In this document: positions 54,445 to 64,000 of the stretch, piece by piece
Numbering within the stretch: the stretch's first letter is position 1
Layout of the letters: every line of letters begins with the position of its first letter
Origin: Mycolicibacterium stellerae
Lineage (GTDB): Bacteria > Actinomycetota > Actinomycetes > Mycobacteriales > Mycobacteriaceae
Length of the DNA: 64,000 nucleotides
Assembly: GCF_003719305.1 (NCBI RefSeq)
Contig: NZ_RARC01000004.1
Location: forward strand, 247,428-311,427
Direction of reading: 5' to 3'
Notes under the pieces: generated by a model
Seen by the model: the letters and a program-made list of their open reading frames with translations, nothing else
Told to the model about the DNA's origin: nothing
The model's database searches: none
Translations under genes and position numbers: made by a program

Positions 54445-55518
54445 ATGCTTGCCGATCGCACCACGTTGGTGCAGTTCCTGATCGAAGAACGCCGGCGTCA
54501 CCCTGACGCGTCGGGCGACTTCAATGCCCTGATCCTCGATGTGGCACTGGCCTGCAAGGCGATATCGAACAGGGTGGCACTCGGCGCACTGGTCGGGGTG
54601 CTCGGCGCGGTCGACCACACCAACGTGCAGGGCGAGGTGCAGCAGAAGCTCGATGTTCTCGCCAACGACTACTTCCTGCGCGCCACCGAGTGGAGTGGCC
54701 ATGTCGCCGGGATGGTCTCCGAGGAACTCGACGCGCCCTACTTGCTGCCGACCGAACATCCGCGGGGCAAGTATCTGCTGCTGTTCGACCCGTTGGACGG
54801 TTCGTCGAACATCGACGTCAACGTGTCGGTCGGCAGCATCTTCTCGATACTGCGGGCACCACAACCCGGGTCGGACCCCGACCGCGAGCACTTTCTACAA
54901 CCCGGTTGCCAACAGGTCTGTGCCGGATACGCGATCTATGGTCCGTCGACGATGCTGGTGCTCTCGGTGGGCACAGGTGTGCACGCGTTCACCCTCGACC
55001 CGAACCTCGGTGAGTTCATCCTGACCCGTCAGTCCATCCGTATACCCTCGAGCGCAAGCGAATTCGCTATCAACGCATCCAACCAGAGGTTCTGGGAGCC
55101 GGCGGTGCAGCGGTACGTCCAGGAATGCCTGGCGGGTCGATCGGGACCCCGGCAGAAAGACTTCAACATGCGCTGGGTCGCCTCCCTTGTCGCGGAGACG
55201 CATCGAATCCTCGCCCGCGGAGGTGTCTTCCTGTATCCGCGCGACTCCCGTGAGCCCGTCAAGCCGGGACGGCTTCGACTGCTGTACGAGGCCAATCCGG
55301 TGGCGTTCCTGATCGAGCAGGCCGGCGGTGCGGCGAGCACCGGGCGGCAGCGCGTCCTCGACGTGGTCCCTGGCGATATCCACCAGCGTGTCTCGTTCAT
55401 CTTCGGTGCACGCGAGGAAGTTACCCGGATCGAGGACTATCACGGCGAGACCTATGAGCTCACGTCCACACTGCCGCTGTACCGCACTCGCGGTCTGTAC
55501 CGCAACGTGGCGGGGTGA
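54445..55518 (+). CDS. cbbF: Fructose-1,6-bisphosphatase class I (CbbF type)
   Basis: A 357-residue phosphatase that regenerates fructose-6-phosphate in the Calvin-Benson cycle. [25 protein letters not shown] is the metal-binding signature; [26 protein letters not shown] and the C-terminal [13 protein letters not shown] end the fold. It is a class I enzyme, whereas mycobacteria normally use the class II GlpX for gluconeogenesis (family knowledge), which marks this gene as part of the CO2-fixation set. It is followed 4 bases after its stop by prk. An upstream 78-bp gap separates it from hypB. Confidence 0.95.
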   Translation: MLADRTTLVQFLIEERRRHPDASGDFNALILDVALACKAISNRVALGALVGVLGAVDHTNVQGEVQQKLDVLANDYFLRATEWSGHVAGMVSEELDAPYLLPTEHPRGKYLLLFDPLDGSSNIDVNVSVGSIFSILRAPQPGSDPDREHFLQPGCQQVCAGYAIYGPSTMLVLSVGTGVHAFTLDPNLGEFILTRQSIRIPSSASEFAINASNQRFWEPAVQRYVQECLAGRSGPRQKDFNMRWVASLVAETHRILARGGVFLYPRDSREPVKPGRLRLLYEANPVAFLIEQAGGAASTGRQRVLDVVPGDIHQRVSFIFGAREEVTRIEDYHGETYELTSTLPLYRTRGLYRNVAG

Positions 55519-55522
55519 TCGG

Positions 55523-56422
55523 ATGTCACGCAGACATCCGATCGTCTCGGTTGCAGGTTCGTCGGGCGCGGGCACCACATCGGTGATGCGCACTTTTCAG
55601 CAGATCTTTCGCCGCGAGGGAATCAACGTTGCCTACGTGGAAGGCGACAGCTTCCACCGCTTCGACCGTAAGGAGATGAAGAAGGCGATCGCCGAGGCGC
55701 ACTCGCGGGGTGACCACGCGTTCAGCCACTTCGGCCCCGAAGCCAACCTCTTCTCCGAACTAGAGGACCTATTCCGCACCTATGGAAAGACCGGAGTCGG
55801 CAGATACCGCAAGTACCTTCATGACGAGGAGGAGGCCGCTCCGTATGACCAGGAGCCCGGCACCTTCACCGCGTGGGAGCAGTTGCCGGGCGACACCGAC
55901 ATGCTGTTCTACGAGGGACTGCACGGTGCAATCACGACCGACACGGTCGACGTCGCACGTCATGCGGACCTTCGCATCGGCGTGGTGCCGGTAATCAACC
56001 TCGAGTGGCTTCAGAAGTTGCACCGGGACAAAGTGGTTCGCGGCTACACCTCTGAGGCCGTCACCGACACCATCCTGCGTCGCATGCCGGACTACGTGAA
56101 CTACATATGCCCGCAGTTCTCGAACACCGATGTGAACTTCCAACGCGTCCCGGTCGTCGACACGTCAAACCCGTTCGTCGCGCGGACGATTCCCACCGCC
56201 GACGAGTCCATGCTGATCATCAGGTTCCGTGATCCGCATGGCATCGACTTCCCCTATCTGCTGGCGATGCTGCACGATTCGTTCATGTCACGCCCGAACA
56301 CCATCGTGTGTCCCGGTGGCAAGATGGACCTTGCGATGCAGCTCATCTTCACCCCGATGATCATGCGGTTGATGGATCGGCGCAATGCGGAGCGCAGTAA
56401 CGCCGATCTGGTCAAGGCCTGA
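55523..56422 (+). CDS. prk: Phosphoribulokinase (bacterial type)
   Basis: A 299-residue kinase that makes ribulose-1,5-bisphosphate, the RuBisCO substrate. It has the proteobacterial class I form: P-loop VAGSSGAGTTS (residues 9-19), YVEGDSFHRFDRKEMK, FSHFGPEANLFSELEDLFR, YEGLHGA (Walker B-like) and HRDKVVRGYTSEAVTDTILRRMPDYVNYICPQFSNTDVNFQRVP. It lies directly after FBPase as in cbb operons elsewhere. The ATG at 55523 is the only start with the conserved N-terminus. Confidence 0.96.
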   Translation: MSRRHPIVSVAGSSGAGTTSVMRTFQQIFRREGINVAYVEGDSFHRFDRKEMKKAIAEAHSRGDHAFSHFGPEANLFSELEDLFRTYGKTGVGRYRKYLHDEEEAAPYDQEPGTFTAWEQLPGDTDMLFYEGLHGAITTDTVDVARHADLRIGVVPVINLEWLQKLHRDKVVRGYTSEAVTDTILRRMPDYVNYICPQFSNTDVNFQRVPVVDTSNPFVARTIPTADESMLIIRFRDPHGIDFPYLLAMLHDSFMSRPNTIVCPGGKMDLAMQLIFTPMIMRLMDRRNAERSNADLVKA

Positions 56423-56439
56423 AAGCGAAAAGCTGCGGA

Positions 56440-57036
56440 CTAGCGCGAAAGCGCTCGCACGACGATCTCGGCGACCAGTTGCATGGTGAAGTGCCGGGAC
56501 GTCCGAGGGCCGGCCAGTTCCACGAGCCGGAAATCACCTCGCACCGACCGTCGGCTCGCCAGGGCCACAGCTTGTGTCGCCTTACTGCCGACCAGTGCAG
56601 TGGTGTCAACTTCCACTGCGGGACAATGAATGTCGTGGATATCGCCGTCAATGTCCGGCGCGGCCGGATGGCCGCAGTCGACCACGACCAAGCCGGTGAA
56701 CCGCGCACCGTAAGTGGCGGCGAGGCTCCACGCCAGGTCGCCTGCGGCGCCGTCGCCGACGAGCAGACCACTCGACACCTTCAGCTGGTCCAGCACCGTG
56801 ACGACGGCCTTCGGCGTCAGCCGGGCGTGCACGGATATCACGACCGTCCGGAACATCGCCACGTGCAGTCGTTCCCGGATCGGGTGGTAGGGGTCGCCTG
56901 CTGGCGGCGCCTCCGCGAACATGATGACGGTCCGGCCCGTTTCCGGGCCGGACACGGTCACCGGCACCTCGACCCCGTCGAGCGAATCGACATTGTGTAT
57001 CGACGGGCGGTGTGTCGGGTGCAGTGCGTTGATCAC
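56440..57036 (-). CDS. Alpha/beta-hydrolase-like protein coupled to rbcS
   Basis: A 198-residue protein with a Rossmann-like alpha/beta-hydrolase pattern ([50 protein letters not shown]). The nucleophile elbow reads VGDGAAG, so the usual Ser is missing, and the protein is shorter than typical hydrolases; it may be non-catalytic or use Asp. The GTG overlaps the rbcS stop by four bases, so it is translationally coupled to RuBisCO, and it converges with prk. A RuBisCO-related role is inference. Confidence 0.7.
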   Translation of the reverse strand: MINALHPTHRPSIHNVDSLDGVEVPVTVSGPETGRTVIMFAEAPPAGDPYHPIRERLHVAMFRTVVISVHARLTPKAVVTVLDQLKVSSGLLVGDGAAGDLAWSLAATYGARFTGLVVVDCGHPAAPDIDGDIHDIHCPAVEVDTTALVGSKATQAVALASRRSVRGDFRLVELAGPRTSRHFTMQLVAEIVVRALSR

Positions 57037-57458
57037 GGCGACCCGTACCGGTCCCCGGGCGGCTGCTGGGTGGCGTAGGCGAACGTGGTGTAGCCGATCC
57101 GGCGATCGGAACCCTCAGCGCGATTGAGGCGGAAGCCGGGCTCTTCGTCGGGTCGCTGCACGATGAACGAAAAGGCGGTGGTCTGGCGGCCAAGACTGGC
57201 GTCGTAGGCGTTGAGACGCACGTAGGAGTTTGGATATGCGCTGCGGCAGGCATTGACCTCCAACAGCACTCCTGCGGCGTCCTTGAGGTCGAACATGGGC
57301 AGCCCCCACATCTCCCAGTAGACGTTTCGGGGATGTGGGTCGTCGGTGAACTCCACCGACAGCGGCCAGTTGTTGTTCAACGCGTAGTTGATCTGCGCGG
57401 TGATCTCCTCGTCGGTGAAATCGGGCAGATAGGAGAAGGTGCCCTGGGTGACTTTCAT
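57033..57458 (-). CDS. rbcS: RuBisCO small subunit
   Basis: A 141-residue form I small subunit: [53 protein letters not shown] and [20 protein letters not shown] are typical, with the C-terminal beta-hairpin-like extension ([23 protein letters not shown]) of red-type (form IC/ID-like) enzymes. The ATG at 57458 fits the family start; it lies 16 bases after rbcL. It assembles as L8S8 with RbcL. Confidence 0.95.
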   Translation of the reverse strand: MKVTQGTFSYLPDFTDEEITAQINYALNNNWPLSVEFTDDPHPRNVYWEMWGLPMFDLKDAAGVLLEVNACRSAYPNSYVRLNAYDASLGRQTTAFSFIVQRPDEEPGFRLNRAEGSDRRIGYTTFAYATQQPPGDRYGSP

Positions 57459-57474
57459 TGGTGTGTCTTCTTTC

Positions 57475-58938
<1,464 letters not shown>

Positions 58939-58940
58939 CT

Positions 58941-58978
58941 ATTGAGAATATGCCAGTCTCAATCAAGCAAATACTTGA
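58941..58978. promoter_or_regulatory. Inverted repeats in the rbcL-aldolase intergenic region
   Basis: ATTGAGA-N9-TCTCAAT (58941-58963) and TCAAG-N6-CTTGA (58963-58978) are perfect and adjacent. The first contains a T-N11-A-type LysR box, the pattern bound by CbbR regulators. They lie 36 bases upstream of the rbcL ATG and about 100 bases upstream of the aldolase. Confidence 0.7.
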
Positions 58979-59076
58979 ATGAGTCACCCTCCGGGTCCAC
59001 CTCCTAGGTGAGGCCGACCGGGCCGGGTTGCCGATAGCTTTCAACCGACAATCCATGTACCGAAGGGCATACCCAC

Positions 59077-60075
59077 ATGACGACCTGCCGACAGATCGCC
59101 GCGCGAATGATGGCTCCCGGCAAGGGGATCCTTGCTGCGGACGAAAGCATCGCAACGATGTCGAAACGGCTGGAGGAAGCCGGTGTCGAACCGACTGCCG
59201 AGAACCGACGGAAATATCGGGAGCTCCTGGCCTCCGCGCCTGGCCTTGCGGACAGCGTCTCGGGCATCATCTTCTGCGACGAGACGTTGCGCCAGACGTT
59301 CAGTGACGGCACTCCGTTTCCCGAGACGGTCAGCGCATTAGGCATACTTCCCGGGGTCAAGGTGGATACCGGTGCCAAACCGTGCCCGGGTCTGCCCGGC
59401 GAGACAATCACCGAGGGACTTGACGGGTTGCCTGCGCGCCTGGCCGAATATGCGGAAATGGGAGCGGCGTTCGCCAAGTGGCGTGCCGTGTTCACGATCA
59501 CCGGCGACACCCCGACGCGCGGCGCGATAAGGGCGAACGCGAGTGCCCTGGCGCGTTATGCCGCTGCCTGCCAGGAGGCGGGAATCGTGCCTATCGTCGA
59601 ACCCGAGGTGCTCATGGACGGTACGCACAACCGCGGTGTGTGCAGGGACGTGACGGCCGAGGTTCACACCGCGGTGCGATCCGAACTGGCGCTACTCAAT
59701 GTCGATTTGGCCGGGATCGTGCTGAAGCCGAACATGGTTCTCGAGGGCGAGGGATATGGCAGGCAGGCCACTCCTGAGGCGATAGCCGAGATGACGGTCG
59801 GGGTCTTGAGGGCGTGGCCGGGCGACCTTGCAGGCGTTGCCTTCTTGTCCGGCGGACAGCCCCCGCAGCGTGCGACCGCCAATCTTGAGGCGATGCAATC
59901 GCACAGAACGCCGTGGCCACTGACGTTCTCGTTTGGCCGTGCGTTGGTCTCTCCCGCGTTGGCAGCATGGCGCGGTGACCCGGGTCGTGTTGCCGACGGC
60001 CAGGCGGCCCTGATTGAGCGTGTCGCCGCCAACGGTGCCGCGGCGCGGCTTCGTAACGAACTCCAACCTGCCTGA
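59077..60075 (+). CDS. fba: Fructose-bisphosphate aldolase class I
   Basis: A 332-residue Schiff-base aldolase. GILAADESIATMSKRL, RKYRELL, VEPEVLMDGTH and the active-site Lys in VLKPNMVLEG are the class I signatures; FLSGGQPPQRATANLEAM ends the active site. In the Calvin-Benson cycle it joins triose phosphates (and sedoheptulose-1,7-bisphosphate precursors). It is divergent from rbcL and shares its control region. A strong bidirectional terminator follows. Confidence 0.94.
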   Translation: MTTCRQIAARMMAPGKGILAADESIATMSKRLEEAGVEPTAENRRKYRELLASAPGLADSVSGIIFCDETLRQTFSDGTPFPETVSALGILPGVKVDTGAKPCPGLPGETITEGLDGLPARLAEYAEMGAAFAKWRAVFTITGDTPTRGAIRANASALARYAAACQEAGIVPIVEPEVLMDGTHNRGVCRDVTAEVHTAVRSELALLNVDLAGIVLKPNMVLEGEGYGRQATPEAIAEMTVGVLRAWPGDLAGVAFLSGGQPPQRATANLEAMQSHRTPWPLTFSFGRALVSPALAAWRGDPGRVADGQAALIERVAANGAAARLRNELQPA

Positions 60076-60083
60076 ATGAAAAG

Positions 60084-60119
60084 CGGGGGCGGCGCGGTTC
60101 GATGCGCCGCCCCCGTTTT
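60084..60119. terminator. Bidirectional rho-independent terminator
   Basis: A 12-bp perfect GC-rich stem (60084-60095 with 60104-60115, 8-base loop) is followed by TTTT on the plus strand and by CTTTT on the minus strand. It ends both the aldolase gene and the small gene converging from the right. Confidence 0.9.
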
Positions 60120-60125
60120 GTTGTG

Positions 60126-60332
60126 CTACTGGAGCACCCAGACCGAGCGTCGAGTCTGATCGATGATCTCGCGGCCGCCGCGGTCGTATTGCACGACGAT
60201 GTGGCCCGGTGTGGTCGAGGAGACCCGGCCAAGTCTCCCGAAAACACCGTGGGCGACCCGCACGCGATCACCTGCAACGGGAACGAGCGAAGACATCATC
60301 AAGGGGGCGAAATATGCAGGTGTATGGCTCAT
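60126..60332 (-). CDS. Small protein, 68 residues, possibly SH3/KOW-like
   Basis: A short soluble protein whose second half (VAGDRVRVAHGVFGRLGRVSSTTPGHIVVQYDRGG) reads like a small beta-barrel with a KOW- or SH3-type loop. The ATG at 60332 has GAAGGAG 9 bases upstream. It sits between nuoN and the aldolase and could be read from nuoN or its own promoter. I know no function. An extension of 12 codons upstream is open but has no SD. Confidence 0.65.
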   Translation of the reverse strand: MSHTPAYFAPLMMSSLVPVAGDRVRVAHGVFGRLGRVSSTTPGHIVVQYDRGGREIIDQTRRSVWVLQ

Positions 60333-60384
60333 TTCGATGCTCCTTCTTCCGACGTCCTTGGCTACCATCCTGCCGTCCCAGTGC

Positions 60385-60413
60385 GGGGATTACTGCCCCC
60401 AGATGGGGGTAGT
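60385..60413. promoter_or_regulatory. Hairpin and DosR-like motif upstream of the 68-residue protein
   Basis: ACTGCCCCC-agat-GGGGGTAGT (60392-60413) is a near-perfect stem with one G-T pair, overlapping GGGGATTACTGCCCC (60385-60399), which matches the DosR box consensus GGGACTTNNGNCCC with two mismatches. It may be a nuoN terminator, a hypoxia promoter element, or neither. Confidence 0.35.
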
Positions 60414-60443
60414 CGAGGGGTGCCCCGCCTGCCGGCATATCGC

Positions 60444-61961
60444 CTAGTGGACGAAGTCCCCGGCATGGATCGTCAGATCGAGCAACGGTTGTGGAAGTAC
60501 ACCGAGCAGAACGGTGCCCGCCGCGGCCACGGTGACGACCGCCGCGGTCGCCAATGCAGGCCGGGCCGCGGCGGGCGCATAAGTGTCCGGCACGGCGAAG
60601 AACATCGTCACGATCACGCGCGCGTAGGCGTACGCGGCGACCACACTGGTAAGTGCGCCGACAACAACAAGTATCGCGGCGCCGTCGGCTGCGGCGGCGG
60701 CAAAGATCGCGAACTTGCTGACGAAGCCACTGGTAAGCGGAATGCCGGCAATCGCCAACAGGAACAAAGCCATTGCGCAGGCGACCGCGGGGGAGCGCCG
60801 CCCGAGTCCCGCCCACCGCGAGGTGTCGGTTTCCTCCTCGCCGTTTGCGGCGCGGATCATCGTGACGGTGGCGAACGCCCCTAATGTGGTGAGGCCGTAA
60901 GCGATCAGATAGAACAACGTCGACGAGAGGCCGGCCTCGGTCCCGGACACGCCCAGCAGCAGGAACCCGACGTTGGCCACCGCCGAATAACCGAGCAACC
61001 GTTTGATATCCGTTTGAACGATCGTCAGCACGGCGGCCACCACCATCGTCAGGGCCGCAATGCCCCACAGCACCGGCCGCCAGTCCGCGGCAAGCCCGGG
61101 CAGCCCCACGTAGAAGATCCGCAGCATGGCGCCGAACGCGGCGAGCTTCGTCGCCGCAGCCATGAACGCCGTGACGGGTGTCGGCGCGCCCTGATACACA
61201 TCCGGGATCCACGAATGAAATGGAACCGCGCCAACTTTGAACAGCAGCCCGACGGTCAATAGGGCGACTCCGGTCAGTACCAGCGACGTCTGGCCGCGGT
61301 CGTCGATCGAGGTGGCGATACCCGATAGCGTGAGGGTGCCTGCGTAGCCGTAGATCAGCACTATGCCGTAGAGAAACATTGCGGATGAGAATGCGCCGAG
61401 CAGAAAATACTTCAGCGCCGCCTCCTGGGAGAGCAACCGACGATGTCGAGCCAGCCCGCAGAGCAGATACAGCGGCAGCGAGAGCACCTCGAGGGCAATG
61501 AAGATCGTCAATAGATCCGACGCCGCCGGGAACAACAACATTCCACCAACCGCGAACATGAACAGCGGAAATACCTCGGTCTGCAGAACACCTGCCCGCA
61601 TGGCGTCTCGCTCCTCGGCGCTGCCGGGAACGGTCGATCCCTGTGGTGCGAATGCGGCGAGTCGACGTTCACCGAGTGGTGCGATCGCGACAGCACCCGC
61701 CAACAGGATGGCGCCTTGCAGAATCAGCGTCGGACCGTCGATTGTGACCGAACCCATGACGGCGTGACCGCGATGGCCCGCCTGGCGTACGACGGCGACG
61801 AAAGCTGCGCCGAGCGCGATGCAATTCACACCCAGCTGGGCACGGTACCGGAGATGCCGAGGGAGTAGCGCTTCGAGAAGGACGCCAAGGACACCGGCGC
61901 CGAACACGATGAGCATTGGTGAGAGGGCGGCGAATTCGACATTCGGTGCTGGCAGTGTCAT
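60444..61961 (-). CDS. nuoN: NADH-quinone oxidoreductase subunit N
   Basis: A 505-residue multi-pass subunit of complex I with about 14 helices. Key membrane Lys and Glu are in place: ALEVLSLPLYLLCG (Glu), EAALKYFLLGAFSSA (Lys), LLFKVGAVPFHSWIPDVYQGAPTPVTAFMAAATKLAAFG (Lys, discontinuous helix) and QTDIKRLLGYSAVANVGFLLLG. It is one of the three antiporter-like proton-pumping subunits and the last gene of the nuo operon. Its ATG overlaps the nuoM stop by four bases. Confidence 0.97.
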   Translation of the reverse strand: MTLPAPNVEFAALSPMLIVFGAGVLGVLLEALLPRHLRYRAQLGVNCIALGAAFVAVVRQAGHRGHAVMGSVTIDGPTLILQGAILLAGAVAIAPLGERRLAAFAPQGSTVPGSAEERDAMRAGVLQTEVFPLFMFAVGGMLLFPAASDLLTIFIALEVLSLPLYLLCGLARHRRLLSQEAALKYFLLGAFSSAMFLYGIVLIYGYAGTLTLSGIATSIDDRGQTSLVLTGVALLTVGLLFKVGAVPFHSWIPDVYQGAPTPVTAFMAAATKLAAFGAMLRIFYVGLPGLAADWRPVLWGIAALTMVVAAVLTIVQTDIKRLLGYSAVANVGFLLLGVSGTEAGLSSTLFYLIAYGLTTLGAFATVTMIRAANGEEETDTSRWAGLGRRSPAVACAMALFLLAIAGIPLTSGFVSKFAIFAAAAADGAAILVVVGALTSVVAAYAYARVIVTMFFAVPDTYAPAAARPALATAAVVTVAAAGTVLLGVLPQPLLDLTIHAGDFVH

Positions 61962-63502
61962 TTGGCGGCGATCTTCTGTGCGGGATCGGGTTGGTCGATG
62001 GTGCTGATGGTGTGGGTGACCGCGGGATCGATCACATCGAGCAGGGGTTTCGGGTACACGCCGAGCACCAGCAGCAGCGCGATCAGCGGCGTCACCACCG
62101 CCAGTTCGCGGGGGATCAGGTCACGTAGCCGGTCGTTGCCTTCGGCGACCGGGCCGCCCATCATCCGTTGGTACATCCACAGGATGTAGATCGCCGAAAG
62201 CACCAGCGCCGTGCTCGCCACAATGGCGGCAAGCGGATATCGGGTGAATGTGCCGATGAGCACCAGGAATTCGCTGATGAACGGTGCGAGTCCAGGGAGC
62301 GCGAGAGCGGAGAGGCCTGAGATGAGAAAGGTGCCTGCCAATACCGGGGCGACCTTCTGTACGCCGCCGTAGGCGCTGATTAGGCGGGTTCCTCTGCGCG
62401 ATACCAGGAACCCGGCGATCAGGAACAGTGCGGCGGTTGAGATGCCGTGGTTGACCATGTACAGCGTCGAACCCGATTGGCCTTGGCTGGTCATCACGAA
62501 GATGCCGAGGATGATGAAGCCGTAGTGCGAGATGGAGGTGTAGGCGATCAGCCGCATCACGTCGGTCTGGCCGATGGCCAGTATCGCGCCGTAGACGATG
62601 CCGATGACGGCCAGGGTGATGATCAGCGGCCGGAAATACGCTGAGGCGTCGGGGAACAACTGCAGGCAGTAGCGCAGCATGCCGAAGGTGCCGACCTTGT
62701 CCACGATGGCCATCATCAGCACCGCGGTCGCCGGTTTCGCCGACGTGGCGACCCCTGGCAGCCAGGTGTGAAACGGCCACAGCGGAGCCTTGATCGCAAA
62801 CGCCACCATGAAGCCGAGGAACACAAGCTTCTGGACAGTCGGTTCGGTTTCGGGCGCGATGCTCAGAAGCGACTGGAAATCCAAAGTGCCAGGCCCTGAT
62901 CCTGCGGATACCGCGTACAGGCCGATGATCGCGGCGAGCATGATCAACCCGCCGAACAGGTTGTACAGAAAGAACTTCAGCGCGGCTTTGGACGCCGCGG
63001 AGTCAGTGTGATCAGGTCCGGTGCGGTTTCCACCAAATCGACCGATGAGGAAGTAGAGGGGAATCAGTGTTGCTTCGAATACGACGTAGAACAACAACAC
63101 GTCGAGCGCGACGAATGACAGCATGACCATCGATTCAACCGCCAGCATCAGAGCCACGTACGTCCCCGCCGCCAATGGGGCGTCGTCGGCGTCGTTCCAG
63201 CCGGCGACGATCAGCAGCGGCACCAGCACCGCGGTGAGCAGGACAAGCGCCAGTGCGATGCCATCGACGCCGACGGTGTACCCGGCGCCGAAAGATCGAA
63301 TCCACGTGTGGGTTTCGACGAACTGATACCGATCGCCCGTGACGTCGAATCCGACCGCGAGCAGGCTTGCGACGGTCAGGACCGCCAGTGAGACAATGAG
63401 CCCCACGCCCTTCGCGAGTCCACGGCGTGGCAACAGCATCACGATGCCTGCGCCGGCTACCGGGCCGACCCACAGGATGGAGAGCCAAGGTGCATCGATC
63501 AC
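61958..63502 (-). CDS. nuoM: NADH-quinone oxidoreductase subunit M
   Basis: A 514-residue antiporter-like subunit of complex I with about 14 helices. VVFEATLIPLYFLIG (Glu), AALKFFLYNLFGGLIMLA (Lys), FAIKAPLWPFHTWLPGVATSAKPATAVLMMAIVDKVGTFG and QTDVMRLIAYTSISHYGFIILG are diagnostic. The GTG at 63502 overlaps the nuoL stop by four bases. A 30-residue upstream extension is rejected as it lies within nuoL. Confidence 0.97.
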   Translation of the reverse strand: MIDAPWLSILWVGPVAGAGIVMLLPRRGLAKGVGLIVSLAVLTVASLLAVGFDVTGDRYQFVETHTWIRSFGAGYTVGVDGIALALVLLTAVLVPLLIVAGWNDADDAPLAAGTYVALMLAVESMVMLSFVALDVLLFYVVFEATLIPLYFLIGRFGGNRTGPDHTDSAASKAALKFFLYNLFGGLIMLAAIIGLYAVSAGSGPGTLDFQSLLSIAPETEPTVQKLVFLGFMVAFAIKAPLWPFHTWLPGVATSAKPATAVLMMAIVDKVGTFGMLRYCLQLFPDASAYFRPLIITLAVIGIVYGAILAIGQTDVMRLIAYTSISHYGFIILGIFVMTSQGQSGSTLYMVNHGISTAALFLIAGFLVSRRGTRLISAYGGVQKVAPVLAGTFLISGLSALALPGLAPFISEFLVLIGTFTRYPLAAIVASTALVLSAIYILWMYQRMMGGPVAEGNDRLRDLIPRELAVVTPLIALLLVLGVYPKPLLDVIDPAVTHTISTIDQPDPAQKIAAK

Positions 63503-64000
63503 GACAGCCCCACAACTACGAGGGCGGCCACGACGACCGCTGATCCGGCGAGCATCGTGAGCGCGTAGGAGCGGGCGTATCCCGTCTGCCAACGGCGCAC
63601 CCTGCTCGAGGTGTGTGCGACCGCCCCGGCGATCGCTTCGACCGCTGCGTCAATGACGCTGTCGTTCAGCGCTTCTGACGTACTCACCAGCCGGGTGCCC
63701 GATTTCATCAGTAGGGTTTCGTTGATGGTGTCTCCGTACAGATCTTTGCGGGCGGCCACGGTGAGTGCTGTCACGTCTTGGGGTGCGGTGTCGGGGACCG
63801 GCTTTTGTGCGTACATGCGGTAGGCGATGAGGATGCCGATGGCGACGACGGAGAGCACGATGATGGTGACGACCCAGGCGGGTAGGGCGTGGTGTGCTTC
63901 GTGGGCGCCGACGACGGGTTGGAGCCAGTGCGCCAGGGTGCCGCCGATGGCGAACAGGGCGCCGGATGCCACTGAGCCGACGGCGAGCAGGATCATCGGC
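63499..64000 (-). CDS. nuoL: NADH-quinone oxidoreductase subunit L, C-terminal part
   Basis: The C-terminal 166 codons of nuoL, which continues past the right window edge. Visible are two hydrophobic helices (GSVASGALFAIGGTLAHWLQP; VVTIIVLSVVAIGILIAYRMY), the region corresponding to the long lateral helix, and a last helix near the C-terminus (ALTMLAGSAVVVAALVVVGL). Together with NuoM and NuoN downstream it forms the proton-pumping arm of complex I. Confidence 0.93.
   Translation of the reverse strand, partial: PMILLAVGSVASGALFAIGGTLAHWLQPVVGAHEAHHALPAWVVTIIVLSVVAIGILIAYRMYAQKPVPDTAPQDVTALTVAARKDLYGDTINETLLMKSGTRLVSTSEALNDSVIDAAVEAIAGAVAHTSSRVRRWQTGYARSYALTMLAGSAVVVAALVVVGLS

Noticed and set aside
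53794..54891. A 365-codon minus-strand frame
   Set aside because: It is antisense to hypB and FBPase, both certain.

Overview
The window is high-GC DNA from a rapidly growing mycobacterium (Mycolicibacterium type). The gene order from the left edge to about 26.4 kb follows the Mycobacterium tuberculosis stretch Rv2518c to Rv2495c: ldtB, tRNA-His, orn, the Rv2510c ATPase, the Rv2509 reductase, the Rv2508c transporter, the Rv2507 membrane protein, the Rv2506 (BkaR-type) TetR repressor, and then accD1-accA1-fadE19-maoC-like-citE-bkdA-bkdB-bkdC for leucine and branched-chain keto-acid breakdown. Within this block lie an extra operon at 9.3-15.6 kb (glutamate-cysteine-ligase-like/ATP-grasp fusion, N-acetylglutaminylglutamine-type amidotransferase, S9 peptidase), two small stress-type membrane proteins and a frameshifted ESX-substrate-like gene. 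Names taken from M. tuberculosis rest on remembered sequence and order, not on a search.

From 26.4 to 34.7 kb the genes are unrelated: an enoyl-CoA hydratase, a secreted protein, a zeta-toxin/ParD-like toxin-antitoxin pair with a clear operator, a lytic transglycosylase lipoprotein, an F420-type oxidoreductase, a GT39 mannosyltransferase-like protein, a GH27 alpha-galactosidase lipoprotein and an M15 peptidase.

From 34.9 to 60.1 kb lies the most notable region. A long, tightly overlapped minus-strand operon (51.9 to 35.9 kb) encodes a group 2a [NiFe] hydrogenase of the Huc type (HucM stalk protein, small subunit, large subunit), its maturation protease, an accessory set (a small protein, a TPR-like protein, a NifU/Rieske protein, an NHL-repeat protein) and Hyp maturation factors (HypF, two HypC, a SIS-HypC fusion, a SIS protein, HypE, HypD) plus two coupled proteins of unknown function. 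Across a repeat-rich control region, a plus-strand set starts with a 21-codon leader ORF and an AraC-type regulator, then HypA, HypB, fructose-1,6-bisphosphatase and phosphoribulokinase. Facing it are form I RuBisCO (rbcL, rbcS) with a coupled alpha/beta-hydrolase-like gene, and divergent to RuBisCO is a class I fructose-bisphosphate aldolase. Together the region suggests H2 oxidation, possibly at atmospheric concentration, coupled through menaquinone to CO2 fixation by the Calvin-Benson cycle. The adjoining nuo operon end (nuoL partial, nuoM, nuoN) is complex I, which could work in reverse to make NADH; that last point is inference.

The only RNA gene seen is tRNA-His. No CRISPR array, insertion sequence, prophage or rRNA was recognised.
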